Assembly: GCF_004362245.1 (NCBI RefSeq)
Contig: NZ_SNWM01000002.1
Coordinates: 1,178,001-1,242,000, forward strand
DNA from: Pedobacter duraquae
Lineage (GTDB): Bacteria > Bacteroidota > Bacteroidia > Sphingobacteriales > Sphingobacteriaceae
Reading direction: 5' to 3'
DNA: 64,000 bases
Of this stretch, positions 1 to 8,844 are shown piece by piece. The notes under the pieces were generated by a model. That model had not been told where the DNA came from and did no database searches. It saw only the letters and a program-made list of their open reading frames with translations. The position numbers and the translations under genes were made by a program. Position 1 is the stretch's first letter, and each line of letters opens with the position of its first letter.

Positions 1-128
1 CATGAAAGCACTTTATCCCATTTTTTTCTCCAGAGGAAGTTGTCTGCTATACCTGCCCAGAAAGTTTCGGGCTGCTCCACGCTGAGCGCGTAGGTTTGTT
101 CGTATTCTTCGAATGATTTAATTTGCAT
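1..128 (-). CDS. acs: Acetyl-CoA synthetase (acetate--CoA ligase), N-terminal part
   Basis: The ATG lies at 126-128 on the minus strand and the reading frame stays open to the window edge, giving 42 codons. The peptide begins MQIKSFEEYEQTYALSVEQP and contains FWAGIADNFLWRKKWDKVLS, the usual N-terminal helix region of AMP-forming acetyl-CoA synthetases, which activate acetate through acetyl-adenylate to acetyl-CoA in the cytoplasm. The catalytic domains lie outside the window, so the assignment rests on the N-terminus only. A propionyl-CoA or acetoacetyl-CoA synthetase of the same superfamily cannot be wholly excluded. It is divergent from rpmB, with about 300 bp between them. Confidence 0.75.
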   Translation of the reverse strand, partial: MQIKSFEEYEQTYALSVEQPETFWAGIADNFLWRKKWDKVLS

Positions 129-429
129 GCTGCTCGGTAATTGTATTTGGTCTTGAACTCAAATATAAACGATATAATCAATTGATTGATCCTTTTTATG
201 GTAATAATACCGTTGATAAAAGCGGATTGTTTGCCTTGTTTTCAACCTTTTTAAGCAATTAAGAAAGAAATGATTACCTTTGCAATCCCGCAAGGGAAAA
301 GGGGCTTCAACAAAAACAGAAATATTATAAAAAATATTCAGCAGCTACTTGCCGATTACAATTATTTTTCTGATATTTGCACACTCTTAAAAAAATTAAG
401 CGACTTATAATTAACATATATTTAAAGGC
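129..429. other. Intergenic region between acs and rpmB
   Basis: About 300 bp without a convincing gene. The part next to acs is AT-rich. The part from about 270 carries a promoter-like box for the ribosomal protein genes, and a long AT-rich untranslated leader of roughly 140 nt then runs to rpmB. I found no tRNA, repeat array or mobile-element end here. Confidence 0.5.
275..282 (+). promoter_or_regulatory. -7 box of the rpmB operon
   Basis: The sequence TACCTTTG matches the Bacteroidota -7 consensus TAnnTTTG exactly. It lies 148 bp upstream of rpmB, which would give a long 5' leader. A weaker candidate (GATATTTG) occurs nearer the gene, at about 373-380. No clear -33 TTTG was found at the usual distance, so confidence is moderate. 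Confidence 0.45.
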
Positions 430-663
430 ATGTCTAGAGTTTGTGATTTAACCGGAAAGATGGCAATGAGCGGTTTTAATGTTTCTCACTCAAACGTTAA
501 AACTAAACGTAAGTTTTATCCCAACTTACAACTTCAGAAATTTTATATTCCTGATGAGGATCGTTGGATAACACTGAAAGTATCTACTTCAGCTATCAAA
601 ACCATCAATAAAATTGGTATTACTGAAGCGATCAATCGTTTCATGAAAAAAGGGTATTTGTAA
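430..663 (+). CDS. rpmB: 50S ribosomal protein L28
   Basis: A 77-residue basic protein starting [20 protein letters not shown], the standard N-terminus of bacterial L28 (bL28), a large-subunit protein that binds 23S rRNA. The segment [18 protein letters not shown] is also typical of the family. Length fits the usual 70-80 residues. It is followed after 39 bp by rpmG and then by a DUF4295 gene, a fixed trio in Bacteroidota. There is no CxxC zinc motif, so this is the zinc-independent form. Likely co-transcribed with the next two genes up to the terminator at 1117. Confidence 0.97.
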   Translation: MSRVCDLTGKMAMSGFNVSHSNVKTKRKFYPNLQLQKFYIPDEDRWITLKVSTSAIKTINKIGITEAINRFMKKGYL

Positions 664-702
664 AACATTAGCTGATGTATTGTCAGCTTTAATAATAAAA
701 AA

Positions 703-885
703 ATGGCAAAGAAAGGTAACAGAGTACAAGTTATTCTAGAGTGTACTGAACATAAAACTAGTGGCATGCCGGGTATGTCGAGATATATTTCTACAAAAAA
801 CCGTAAAAACACTACAGAGCGTTTAGAATTGAAAAAATTCAATCCTGTTTTGAAAAAGGTAACAGTTCACAAAGAAATTAAATAA
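703..885 (+). CDS. rpmG: 50S ribosomal protein L33
   Basis: A 60-residue basic protein that begins [20 protein letters not shown], characteristic of bL33, a small 50S protein near the E site. It has only one cysteine (in LECTEHK) and lacks the paired CxxC motifs of the zinc-binding L33 form. The C-terminal part, [21 protein letters not shown] in outline, matches the family. It sits between rpmB and the DUF4295 gene in the usual Bacteroidota order and probably shares their transcript. Confidence 0.97.
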   Translation: MAKKGNRVQVILECTEHKTSGMPGMSRYISTKNRKNTTERLELKKFNPVLKKVTVHKEIK

Positions 886-924
886 TACGTTTTAGTATTA
901 ACTAAAACACAATCTATTTAGATC

Positions 925-1089
925 ATGGCAAAAAAGGTAGTTGCAACCCTAAAAACGGGTAAAGGAAAAGAGTATTCGAAAGTTATTACAATGACTAAAT
1001 CACCAAAATCTGGTGCTTATTCTTTCAAAGAAGTTATTGTTCACAACGATCACGTTAAAGATGCTATCACCACTTCTCAGGAAGCTTAG
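925..1089 (+). CDS. DUF4295 small basic protein
   Basis: A 54-codon gene (ATG at 925, TAG at 1087-1089) encoding a basic peptide that begins MAKKVVATLKTGKGKEYSKV and ends in DAITTSQEA. I recognise it as the DUF4295 family, a small protein found almost only in Bacteroidota directly behind rpmB and rpmG. Its function is not established, but constant placement in a ribosomal operon and its lysine-rich composition suggest a ribosome-associated role (inference). It is only 39 bp from rpmG and is followed by a clear terminator, so it is the last gene of this transcript. Confidence 0.88.
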   Translation: MAKKVVATLKTGKGKEYSKVITMTKSPKSGAYSFKEVIVHNDHVKDAITTSQEA

Positions 1090-1116
1090 TATTTTTTAAT
1101 ATTTAAATAATATTAG

Positions 1117-1148
1117 AGCCGTCCCTTCTTAATGGGAGGGCTTTTTTT
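1117..1148 (+). terminator. Intrinsic terminator after the rpmB-rpmG-DUF4295 operon
   Basis: The arms AGCCGTCCC and GGGAGGGCT (one mismatched pair) enclose an 8-nt loop and are followed by a run of seven T. It ends just before ftsY, separating the ribosomal operon from it. Confidence 0.8.
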
Positions 1149-1166
1149 GTTTTGTTAAACATTCAT

Positions 1167-2129
1167 ATGGGTCTATTCGATTTTTTTAAAAAGAAAGAAG
1201 CTGCTCCGGAAGCACAGGTTGCACTGGACAAAGGTCTGGAAAAAACCAAGGAAGGTTTTCTGAGTAAAATCACGAAAGCCGTTGCCGGGAAATCTACAGT
1301 GGATGATGATGTACTCGATAACCTTGAAGAGGTATTGGTAACATCGGATGTTGGCGTAACGACGACACTGAAAATTATTGACAGGATCCAGAACAGGGTG
1401 GCGAAAGATAAGTATTTGTCGACCACAGAACTGAACCATATCCTGCGTGATGAGATACAGTTGCTGCTATCGGAAAACAATAGCAACGACTTCCGCAATT
1501 TCGAATATGGGCAGCATAAACCCTATGTGATCATGGTTGTGGGTGTTAATGGTGTTGGTAAAACTACCACCATTGGTAAACTTGCACACAAATTGAAAGC
1601 AGAAAACCTCAAAGTTGTTCTTGGTGCAGCAGATACTTTCAGGGCTGCAGCTGTAGAGCAGATCAAGATCTGGGGCGAGCGTGTTGGTGTGCGCGTTGTT
1701 GCACAAAGCACAGGATCGGATCCTGCCTCAGTAGCATTCGACACACTCCAATCGGCTGTAGCCAATCAGGAAGATGTGGTCATCATTGACACGGCCGGCC
1801 GTTTACACAACAAGATCGGACTGATGAATGAACTTGGTAAGATCAAAAGCGTCATGCAGAAAGTTATTCCCAATGCTCCGCACGAAATTTTATTGGTGTT
1901 GGATGGATCAACAGGTCAGAATGCCTTTGAGCAATGTAAGCAATTTACGGAAGCTACAGATGTTAATGCCCTTGCGATAACGAAACTTGATGGCACCGCC
2001 AAAGGTGGCGTCGTGATCGGCATCTCCGATCAATTTAAAATTCCGGTGAAATACATCGGCGTAGGTGAAGGCATTAACGACCTTCAATTATTTGATAAAA
2101 AAGTTTTTGTAGATAGCTTATTCAACTAG
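1167..2129 (+). CDS. ftsY: Signal recognition particle receptor FtsY
   Basis: A 320-residue SRP-type GTPase that docks ribosome-nascent chain complexes, delivered by Ffh, at the SecYEG translocon. The GTPase signatures are all visible: G1 loop GVNGVGKTTTIGKLA, DTAGR, and TKLDGTAKGG. The N-terminal four-helix N domain precedes the G domain, and the long acidic A domain of the E. coli protein is missing, as is usual in this phylum. An upstream in-frame TTG at 1152 exists, but the ATG at 1167 giving MGLFDFFKKKE is the family start, an amphipathic membrane-binding helix. rimO follows 31 bp downstream. Confidence 0.97.
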   Translation: MGLFDFFKKKEAAPEAQVALDKGLEKTKEGFLSKITKAVAGKSTVDDDVLDNLEEVLVTSDVGVTTTLKIIDRIQNRVAKDKYLSTTELNHILRDEIQLLLSENNSNDFRNFEYGQHKPYVIMVVGVNGVGKTTTIGKLAHKLKAENLKVVLGAADTFRAAAVEQIKIWGERVGVRVVAQSTGSDPASVAFDTLQSAVANQEDVVIIDTAGRLHNKIGLMNELGKIKSVMQKVIPNAPHEILLVLDGSTGQNAFEQCKQFTEATDVNALAITKLDGTAKGGVVIGISDQFKIPVKYIGVGEGINDLQLFDKKVFVDSLFN

Positions 2130-2160
2130 GCTGCTGCACTAATTTCTGAAATACACATAC

Positions 2161-3495
2161 ATGAATACCAAAACTGTTTCCAAAATTATTCCGCTTAAAA
2201 AACCCAAAGTAAATGTAATTACCCTGGGTTGTTCCAAAAACATCTATGATTCTGAAGTACTGATGGGACAGTTGCGCGGAAATAGCATCGATGTGGTACA
2301 CGAAGCCAATCAGGTAGGCAAAGACGATATCATCGTGATCAATACCTGCGGATTTATTGACAATGCGAAGCAGGAATCTATCGATACGATTTTACAGTAT
2401 AGCCAGATGAAAGAAGAAGGCAAGATCTCGAAAGTGATTGTTACCGGATGTCTTTCTGAACGTTATAAACCTGAGCTGGAAGCTGAAATCACCAATGTAG
2501 ATGCTTTTTTTGGCACCAATGATTTACACAACATTTTGCATTCACTGGATGCCAATTACAAACATGAGCTGATCGGTGAGCGTTTGCTAACCACACCTTC
2601 TCATTTTGCTTATTTTAAAATTGCTGAAGGCTGCAACAGACCCTGCTCCTTCTGTGCTATTCCACTGATGCGTGGTAAGCATGTATCAAGAGATATGGCA
2701 GAACTCGTTAATGAGGCTAAAATCCTTGCTGCCAATGGAACCAAAGAACTGATTTTAATTGCTCAGGATCTGACATACTACGGTCTTGACATTTATGGCA
2801 AACGTAACCTGGATGAATTGCTGAGACGTCTTTCTGATGTTCCCGGAATTGAATGGATTCGCTTACAATACGCTTATCCTTCAGGTTTCCCTATGGAAAT
2901 CCTGGATGCCATGAATGAGCGCGATAATATCTGTAAGTATCTCGATATGCCCTTACAGCATATCACGGATCGCATGCTGAAATCTATGCGTCGCGGAATT
3001 ACCAAACAGAAAACAATTGATATCGTAAACCAGATCCGCGATAAGGTACCAGGCATTGCAATGCGGACTACTTTAATTTGCGGATATCCTGGTGAAACAG
3101 AAGCAGATTTTGAAGAGATGATGCGTTGGGTTGAAGATACCCGCTTTGACAGACTGGGTTGTTTTACTTATTCTCACGAAGAAAAAACCCATGCATATGA
3201 TCTGATCGATGATGTCCCTGACGAAGTGAAACAAGAACGTGTAGATGCGATCATGGAGATTCAGCAGGGTATTTCTTTTGATATCAACCAGGAAAAAGTA
3301 GGCAATACTTATAAAGTACTTGTTGACAGAAAAGAAGGAAATTATTTTATCGGGCGTACCGAATTTGATTCTCCGGAAGTGGATAATGAAGTCTTGATTG
3401 ATGCAACTACAGGTTACGCTGCCAACGGGAGCTTTGTAAATGTTAAAATCGACAGGGCTGAAGATTTCGATCTGTATGGACAAATTGTAAAATAA
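2161..3495 (+). CDS. rimO: Ribosomal protein S12 methylthiotransferase RimO
   Basis: A 444-residue radical-SAM methylthiotransferase that adds a methylthio group to a conserved aspartate of ribosomal protein S12. The N-terminal UPF0004 domain carries three cluster-binding cysteines (Cys24 in LGCSKN, then INTCGF and TGCLSE). The radical-SAM motif CNRPCSFC (CxxxCxxC) follows near residue 160, and a C-terminal TRAM-like domain ends the protein. The LGCSKNIYDSEVLMG pattern fits RimO rather than MiaB, which has a different N-terminal motif. It follows ftsY in the same direction, a common Bacteroidota arrangement. Confidence 0.95.
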   Translation: MNTKTVSKIIPLKKPKVNVITLGCSKNIYDSEVLMGQLRGNSIDVVHEANQVGKDDIIVINTCGFIDNAKQESIDTILQYSQMKEEGKISKVIVTGCLSERYKPELEAEITNVDAFFGTNDLHNILHSLDANYKHELIGERLLTTPSHFAYFKIAEGCNRPCSFCAIPLMRGKHVSRDMAELVNEAKILAANGTKELILIAQDLTYYGLDIYGKRNLDELLRRLSDVPGIEWIRLQYAYPSGFPMEILDAMNERDNICKYLDMPLQHITDRMLKSMRRGITKQKTIDIVNQIRDKVPGIAMRTTLICGYPGETEADFEEMMRWVEDTRFDRLGCFTYSHEEKTHAYDLIDDVPDEVKQERVDAIMEIQQGISFDINQEKVGNTYKVLVDRKEGNYFIGRTEFDSPEVDNEVLIDATTGYAANGSFVNVKIDRAEDFDLYGQIVK

Positions 3496-3541
3496 AAATA
3501 CGGTGCTTAGAATTGATATTTATTAACCTAATTTCGTATCA

Positions 3542-5131
3542 ATGCAGGCGAAATATATTCCTTATCAACAGACCCATGCTTTCTCTACTGTAGTCCTCGA
3601 CTATATTGAAGGTAAAGAACAATTAAAACCTTTTTATCAGTACAGTACTGATTTCGCCGGCTTTAGGCAGGCTATTGATAACAGGAAGATGCTGGGCGAC
3701 CGCAGCTTACTAGTTGAGGTGTTGAAGAAGCAATATAAATCGTTAAATACCAGCCCCCTTGTACTTCGTAATATAGAATTACTTGCAGGAGAAAAAACAT
3801 TTACGATCACTACTGGACATCAGTTAAACCTGTTTACAGGTCCACTTTATTTTATCTATAAAATTGTTACGGCAATCAATCTGGCCAAAGAGTTAAAGAC
3901 CAAATTCCCTGGATGTGATTTTATCCCGGTATACTGGATGGCTACAGAAGATCACGATTTCGAAGAAATCAACCATGTAAAAGTGGAAGACAAAATGATC
4001 ACCTGGTTATCGAAATCGACAGGAGCAACAGGAAAAATCAGCACAGCTGATCTTGGTGATGCCTTGAATTCTTACAAAGGTTATCTTGGTATTGGCGGAT
4101 CGGGGACTAAATTGTCTGAACTTATCGAAGCAGCCTATACCCAACACGCTAATTTAGCTGATGCGACCAGGCATCTCGTTGACGGTCTCTTCAATAAACA
4201 GGGACTTGTTTGCATAGATGCAGACGATGCACAGTTAAAAAAGCAATTTGCTCCACTGGTTTATCAGGATATTACAGAACAACATAGCAACGAACTGATC
4301 GAGCAGAGTAATACCGCACTGGAAGCTATTGGCTACAAACCTCAGGTAAACCCCAGGGCAATCAATTTCTTTTATATGACCGATGGTCTGCGTGAACGAA
4401 TCATCGAAGACAGCAACGGCTACGCGGTTAATAATACTGATATTACTTTTACCAAAGAAAGCCTTCAGCAGGAGATTGATCAATATCCAGAACGCTTTAG
4501 TCCAAATGTGGTAATGAGACCGGTATATCAGGAAATTATCTTGCCAAACCTCGCTTATATTGGCGGTGGTGCAGAGGTGACTTACTGGCTACAGCTTAAA
4601 GCAAACTTCGACTTCTACAAAGTTCCCTATCCTGTTTTATTACTTAGAAACTCCGCACTGATTATTGACCAACGGAGTGAACGGAAGATGCAAATCCTTG
4701 CTATCAGTCACAAAAACCTTTTCCATGAAAAGGAAGTGTTGAAAAATGAATGGATTAAGGCACATGTAACAACGTACATTTCTCTTGATGATGAGGCACG
4801 TGCGATTCAGGCTGTTTTTGATCAAATCAAACTGAATGCCTATAAGATTGACAAAACGCTTTCCCAGTCGGCAGACGCCGCTAAAACCCGAGCCCTCAAA
4901 CTCATTACCAACCTTGATAAGAAGATGATGCGGGCGGAGAAAAAGAAACACGTGACTTCTCTAAGCCAGATTGATGGATTAAAAGATAAACTCTTCCCAT
5001 CAGGAGTATTGCAAGAACGGGTGCTGAATATCGCACCCATGTATATCGCCTACGGTGACGATTTTATAAACGCATTACTTGACACTTTCAAACCACTGGA
5101 CAATCAGTTTACTGTAGTTTTCGCCAAATAG
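3542..5131 (+). CDS. bshC: Putative bacillithiol synthase BshC
   Basis: A 529-residue cytoplasmic protein of the BshC family, the cysteine-adding enzyme proposed for the last step of bacillithiol synthesis (cysteine to glucosaminyl-malate). Family hallmarks seen are the N-terminal FAGFRQAIDNR region, TTGHQLNLFTGPLYFIYK, WMATEDHDFEEINHV and the C-terminal coiled-coil stretch followed by LFPSGVLQERVLN. Length matches the family (about 530). bshA and bshB are not in this window. It lies 46 bp after rimO and 9 bp before the dehydrogenase gene, so the three may be co-transcribed. Confidence 0.9.
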   Translation: MQAKYIPYQQTHAFSTVVLDYIEGKEQLKPFYQYSTDFAGFRQAIDNRKMLGDRSLLVEVLKKQYKSLNTSPLVLRNIELLAGEKTFTITTGHQLNLFTGPLYFIYKIVTAINLAKELKTKFPGCDFIPVYWMATEDHDFEEINHVKVEDKMITWLSKSTGATGKISTADLGDALNSYKGYLGIGGSGTKLSELIEAAYTQHANLADATRHLVDGLFNKQGLVCIDADDAQLKKQFAPLVYQDITEQHSNELIEQSNTALEAIGYKPQVNPRAINFFYMTDGLRERIIEDSNGYAVNNTDITFTKESLQQEIDQYPERFSPNVVMRPVYQEIILPNLAYIGGGAEVTYWLQLKANFDFYKVPYPVLLLRNSALIIDQRSERKMQILAISHKNLFHEKEVLKNEWIKAHVTTYISLDDEARAIQAVFDQIKLNAYKIDKTLSQSADAAKTRALKLITNLDKKMMRAEKKKHVTSLSQIDGLKDKLFPSGVLQERVLNIAPMYIAYGDDFINALLDTFKPLDNQFTVVFAK

Positions 5132-5140
5132 TTTAAGCTT

Positions 5141-6229
5141 ATGATTTTCTACACATTTACAGAACAGCGTCTGCGCGAGTTTACGGAACAGGTATTTTTA
5201 AAAATGGGCTGCCCGGAAGCGGATGCTAAGCTTGCGGCAGATGTTTTGCTGAAATCAGACCTTCGTGGTATTGACTCGCATGGCGTTGCGCGTTTAACCG
5301 GCTATGTACGTTTGTGGGAGAAGGAAAGAATTAATGCAAGACCGCAGATTAAAGTGGTACACGAAACTGCAACTACAGCAACAGTAGATGGTGACGCCGG
5401 TTTAGGACTTGTGGTAGCTCCATTTGCAATGCAACTGGCGATCGATAAGGCAAAGACTTACGGTAGTGGCTGGGTTGCCGTAAAGAACTCCAATCATTTT
5501 GGAATTGCCGGGTACCATTCATTGATGGCTGTAGCAGAAGACATGATTGGAATCAGTATGACCAATGCAAGCCCATTGGTAGCACCAACCTACGCCAACG
5601 AGAGACTTTTAGGTACTAATCCCATGTGTTATGCCTTTCCGGCTGGCAAATATCCTCCAGTGGTGGTAGATATGGCTACCGCAGCAGCAGCAAATGGCAA
5701 GTTAGAAATCGCACAGCGTGCAAATTCACCTATTCCAGAAGGCTGGGCACAGGATAAAAACGGACAGATGTCAACAGACCCCAATGAACTCAAAGCTGGT
5801 GGATCTCTGCTACCATTGGGCAGTGATAAAACCCATGGCAGTCATAAAGGCTATGGGCTAAGTGCCACGGTAGATATTTTATCGGCAGTTCTTTCTGGCG
5901 CTAATTATGGCCCCTGGGTTCCTCCTTTTGTAGCTTTTCTTGATCCACCTACAGATCCTGTAGGAGAAGGCATCGGACACTTCTTTGGTGCAATGCGCAT
6001 TGATGGGTTTCGTCCGGCGCAGGACTTCAAAGACCATCTGGATAATTGGATCGAAAGATTTAAAAGTGCAAAAACGGTCGATCCCGAAAAGCGCGTGATT
6101 ATACCCGGCGAGCCGGAGTACGCTTTTGAAGCTGAAAGAAGAATCAATGGAATACCATTGATTGAGGCTGTGGTAACAGACCTCAATCAACTGGCAGTAA
6201 AAATGGGAATTGAAATTTTAGATGCTTAG
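5141..6229 (+). CDS. Malate/L-lactate/ureidoglycolate dehydrogenase family oxidoreductase
   Basis: A 362-residue NAD(P)-dependent dehydrogenase of the Ldh_2 family, distinct in fold from the classical malate and lactate dehydrogenases. Visible signatures are the catalytic-region SDLRGIDSHGVARL, NSNHFGIAGYHS and the nucleotide-binding PVVVDMATAAAANGK. The substrate cannot be told from sequence alone; malate, lactate, ureidoglycolate and related 2-hydroxyacids are all used in the family. It starts only 9 bp after bshC. Bacillithiol synthesis begins with malate, but a functional link is speculation. Its TAG stop overlaps the lepB stop on the other strand by 4 bp. Confidence 0.88.
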   Translation: MIFYTFTEQRLREFTEQVFLKMGCPEADAKLAADVLLKSDLRGIDSHGVARLTGYVRLWEKERINARPQIKVVHETATTATVDGDAGLGLVVAPFAMQLAIDKAKTYGSGWVAVKNSNHFGIAGYHSLMAVAEDMIGISMTNASPLVAPTYANERLLGTNPMCYAFPAGKYPPVVVDMATAAAANGKLEIAQRANSPIPEGWAQDKNGQMSTDPNELKAGGSLLPLGSDKTHGSHKGYGLSATVDILSAVLSGANYGPWVPPFVAFLDPPTDPVGEGIGHFFGAMRIDGFRPAQDFKDHLDNWIERFKSAKTVDPEKRVIIPGEPEYAFEAERRINGIPLIEAVVTDLNQLAVKMGIEILDA

Positions 6230-7425
6230 TGAATTCCTCTAAGTAATCTATTCCATCTGATCTTACTAAAGAACGACCCATGATCGTTGAAGCTCATCCA
6301 GATAAATAATGCTTTTCCTACGACGTGATCTTCGGGTACAAAGCCCCAATAACGTGAATCCAATGAGTTGTGTCTGTTATCACCCATCATCCAATAATAA
6401 TTCATTTTAAAGGTGTAGCTAGTTGCTTTTTGTCCGTTAATTAACCAGTCGTTACCAGATTTCTCCAGCTTATTACCCTCATAAATCCTGATTGTTCTTT
6501 CATATAAAGGCATGTTAACGCTATCCAACTGAACCGTCAATCCTTTTTTGGGAATAGTAATCGGCCCGAAATTGTCTACATTCCAAATCCTGTTTTTATC
6601 ATGTGGAAAAACCGCCAGATCCTGGTATGTTCCAGGGGCAGTATTTTCCTTCACAGATTCTACATAGTTAAGCTTGCGTACCTGCTCCAGCATTTCGGCT
6701 GTACCTGTAAATTCATAAGTATTCGCATCAGAAAGCGCAGTGATGTCTGACTGGATATCGAATCCCATATCGGTAAATACGGCAAAGTTCACATCTGCTG
6801 ATTTGAACTTCACAGCGTAAGTAATTTGCCCGGTCGGTTTCAACATTTCTGGCTTACCGTTTACAGACACCAACCCATTCTTCATACTAATTACGTCGCC
6901 AGCAATACCAATACAACGTTTGATATAGTTTTCTCTTTTATCAACAGGGCGACTGGTAACAGTAAACTGACTGTTTACAGCACTCCATCCCAGGGAACGT
7001 ACAAGCTCATAATAATTTCTATCCTGTGCCTGCAGGGCTACGGTATCCCCTTCAGGAAAGTTGAATACGACAACATCATTTCTTTTGATGTCGCTCAAGC
7101 CTGGTAATCTGCGGTAGTTCCATTGAACACCGTCCCAATATGCTTTTGTACCTGTTATTGGCATGGTGTGGTGTGCAAAAGGAAAAGCAACAGGGGTCAT
7201 AGGAATACGAGCACCATAATTTACCTTACTCACAAAAAGAAAGTCGCCAACAAGTAACGAACGTTCCATGGATCCTGTGGGAATAGTATAGGCTTCGATA
7301 AAGAATACCCTGATAATGGTCGCAGCAACAACAGCAAAAACAATGGCATCCACCCATTCCCTTCCCTTTGTTTTCTTCTTTTTCGGCGTAGTGCTATCTT
7401 TCTTTTTCCAGAACTTATAGTTCAT
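6226..7425 (-). CDS. lepB: Signal peptidase I
   Basis: A 399-residue type I signal peptidase, which cleaves signal peptides from exported proteins on the periplasmic side of the inner membrane. A lysine-rich cytoplasmic N-terminus is followed by one membrane helix (about residues 27-44). The Ser-Lys dyad is visible: Ser52 in PTGSMERSLLVGD and Lys169 in NYIKRCIGIAGD. Box E is MMGDNRHNSLDSRYWG. The protein is longer than the E. coli enzyme because of an insertion between boxes D and E, common in Bacteroidota. It is the last gene seen of the parA-parB-DUF5683-dapB-lepB operon, 3 bp after dapB. Confidence 0.96.
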   Translation of the reverse strand: MNYKFWKKKDSTTPKKKKTKGREWVDAIVFAVVAATIIRVFFIEAYTIPTGSMERSLLVGDFLFVSKVNYGARIPMTPVAFPFAHHTMPITGTKAYWDGVQWNYRRLPGLSDIKRNDVVVFNFPEGDTVALQAQDRNYYELVRSLGWSAVNSQFTVTSRPVDKRENYIKRCIGIAGDVISMKNGLVSVNGKPEMLKPTGQITYAVKFKSADVNFAVFTDMGFDIQSDITALSDANTYEFTGTAEMLEQVRKLNYVESVKENTAPGTYQDLAVFPHDKNRIWNVDNFGPITIPKKGLTVQLDSVNMPLYERTIRIYEGNKLEKSGNDWLINGQKATSYTFKMNYYWMMGDNRHNSLDSRYWGFVPEDHVVGKALFIWMSFNDHGSFFSKIRWNRLLRGIH

Positions 7426-7428
7426 ATC

Positions 7429-8172
7429 TTACTTATTAAAATTAAATATATCGGCTATCGTATAAAAGCCCTGTCTGTGTTCCACCCATTCTGCTGCGAC
7501 AACTGCACCTAATGCAAATCCTGCCCGACTATGTGCAGTATGTTTCAATTCTATATCATCTACTTCAGAGCTGTAGACTACCGTATGTGTTCCAGGTACC
7601 TCGCCTATGCGCAATGAGTTAATCAATAGCTGTTCATTTTTTAAGGCAACATCGAATTCTGCTCCCTCTACTTCATTTACCCATTCAGATTTACTGTCCA
7701 GGTTATCTATGATACCTTCGGCAATCGTCATTGCTGTTCCACTTGGTGCATCCAGCTTTTGGGTATGGTGAATTTCTTCCACCTGTACATCATATTGCGG
7801 GTAGTTGTTCATGATTTTTGCCATCACCTGGTTGACATGAAAAAACAGGTTAACGCCGATACTAAAGTTAGATCCGTACAATAAAGTATGGTTACCGTTT
7901 AAGCAATCGTTCTTAACTTCTTGCAATTGACCGTACCACCCAGTGGTGCCTACAACAACAGGTATATTGGCATCAAAACAAGCGTAAATATTGTCTAATG
8001 CTGCAGCCGGCGCACTAAAATCTATGGCCACATCTGCTTTGGAAAGATTTGATGCTGTAAGCTCTTCTTTGTTGTCTACATTAATTTTCAGCACTACCTC
8101 GTGCCCTCTTTCTACTGCAAAACGCTCTATGATCTGGCCCATTTTGCCATAACCTAACAATGCTAGTTTCAT
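7429..8172 (-). CDS. dapB: 4-hydroxy-tetrahydrodipicolinate reductase
   Basis: A 247-residue enzyme of the lysine / meso-diaminopimelate pathway that reduces hydroxy-tetrahydrodipicolinate with NAD(P)H. The dinucleotide-binding LLGYGKMGQ is at the N-terminus, DFSAPAA and GTTGW follow, and the active-site signature EIHHTQKLDAPSGTA supplies the catalytic histidine and lysine. It is slightly shorter than the E. coli protein, as is normal in Bacteroidota. It lies between the DUF5683 gene (42 bp) and lepB (3 bp), in one minus-strand operon that couples cell-wall precursor supply with segregation and secretion genes. Confidence 0.97.
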   Translation of the reverse strand: MKLALLGYGKMGQIIERFAVERGHEVVLKINVDNKEELTASNLSKADVAIDFSAPAAALDNIYACFDANIPVVVGTTGWYGQLQEVKNDCLNGNHTLLYGSNFSIGVNLFFHVNQVMAKIMNNYPQYDVQVEEIHHTQKLDAPSGTAMTIAEGIIDNLDSKSEWVNEVEGAEFDVALKNEQLLINSLRIGEVPGTHTVVYSSEVDDIELKHTAHSRAGFALGAVVAAEWVEHRQGFYTIADIFNFNK

Positions 8173-8214
8173 GGTAGTAATTTATAATTTATTTTTAAAG
8201 GTCTGCTAATTTTT

Positions 8215-8844
8215 TCACAGTCTGAAGGAAAGTTTAATTGCTGGCGCAAAAGAAGACTGATAACCATACATGGAGTTGGAATTAATGATCCCTGGCTTGA
8301 TTCTAAAACCAAGATCATCACCCACGTCGAAGTAATTTAGTCTGGCATCCACATAAGCTTCGATGACCTGAATGGCATAAACACCTACAAGTGAGAACAC
8401 AATTACGTCCTTATTCCTACGATAAGTGTCTTTGGCGGCCGCGATGCCTGTTGTACCTGAAACCCCATAATATGGGCTTCCGATTACCGGTTTACCACCA
8501 TTGGCCTGTCTATCTCTAAGTTCCTTCAGATAGATATTATATTGTTTATTATTGGAGATGTAAGAAAGTGCAAGGATTGTTCCTCCGGTATAGATCGCAG
8601 CAATTTTTATCCCACGATACAGGTTGATCCCATTCCCATATTGCCCCCATCCCGGGATTATCATCGAGCGAAAAATTGCCTTACGTGCGGCAACCTTCCC
8701 CGGGTTGATGTATGTACTTTTTAGGGTGTCTACTTTCTCCAGCCTGGTGCCGGTACTGTCTTTTTTCATCAACACAGCTTCCTGCGCGCGCGCGCCAAAG
8801 GCTGCAAAGAACAGACAAACCGATACCCAAAGTGTTCTGGACAT
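8215..8844 (-). CDS. DUF5683 protein, secreted or membrane-associated
   Basis: About 209 residues beginning MSRTLWVSVCLFFAAFGARAQ, a clear signal peptide. The following RSMIIPGWGQYGNG segment and the hydrophobic stretches IAAIYTGGTILALSYI and VIVFSLVGVYAIQVIEAYVDARL are typical of the DUF5683 family. An upstream in-frame TTG (8850) exists, but the ATG at 8844 is preferred because it forms a TAATG overlap with the parB stop, implying translational coupling, and because it gives the shorter clean signal sequence. The function is unknown; its constant position behind parB in Bacteroidota is the only clue. Confidence 0.85.
   Translation of the reverse strand: MSRTLWVSVCLFFAAFGARAQEAVLMKKDSTGTRLEKVDTLKSTYINPGKVAARKAIFRSMIIPGWGQYGNGINLYRGIKIAAIYTGGTILALSYISNNKQYNIYLKELRDRQANGGKPVIGSPYYGVSGTTGIAAAKDTYRRNKDVIVFSLVGVYAIQVIEAYVDARLNYFDVGDDLGFRIKPGIINSNSMYGYQSSFAPAIKLSFRL

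Noticed and set aside
543-842. Long minus-strand frame over rpmB and rpmG
   Set aside because: It lies antisense to two certain ribosomal protein genes and has no family resemblance; it is a shadow of their codon use.
1163-1498. Antisense frames within ftsY
   Set aside because: They lie fully inside a certain gene and have shadow-type serine-rich composition.
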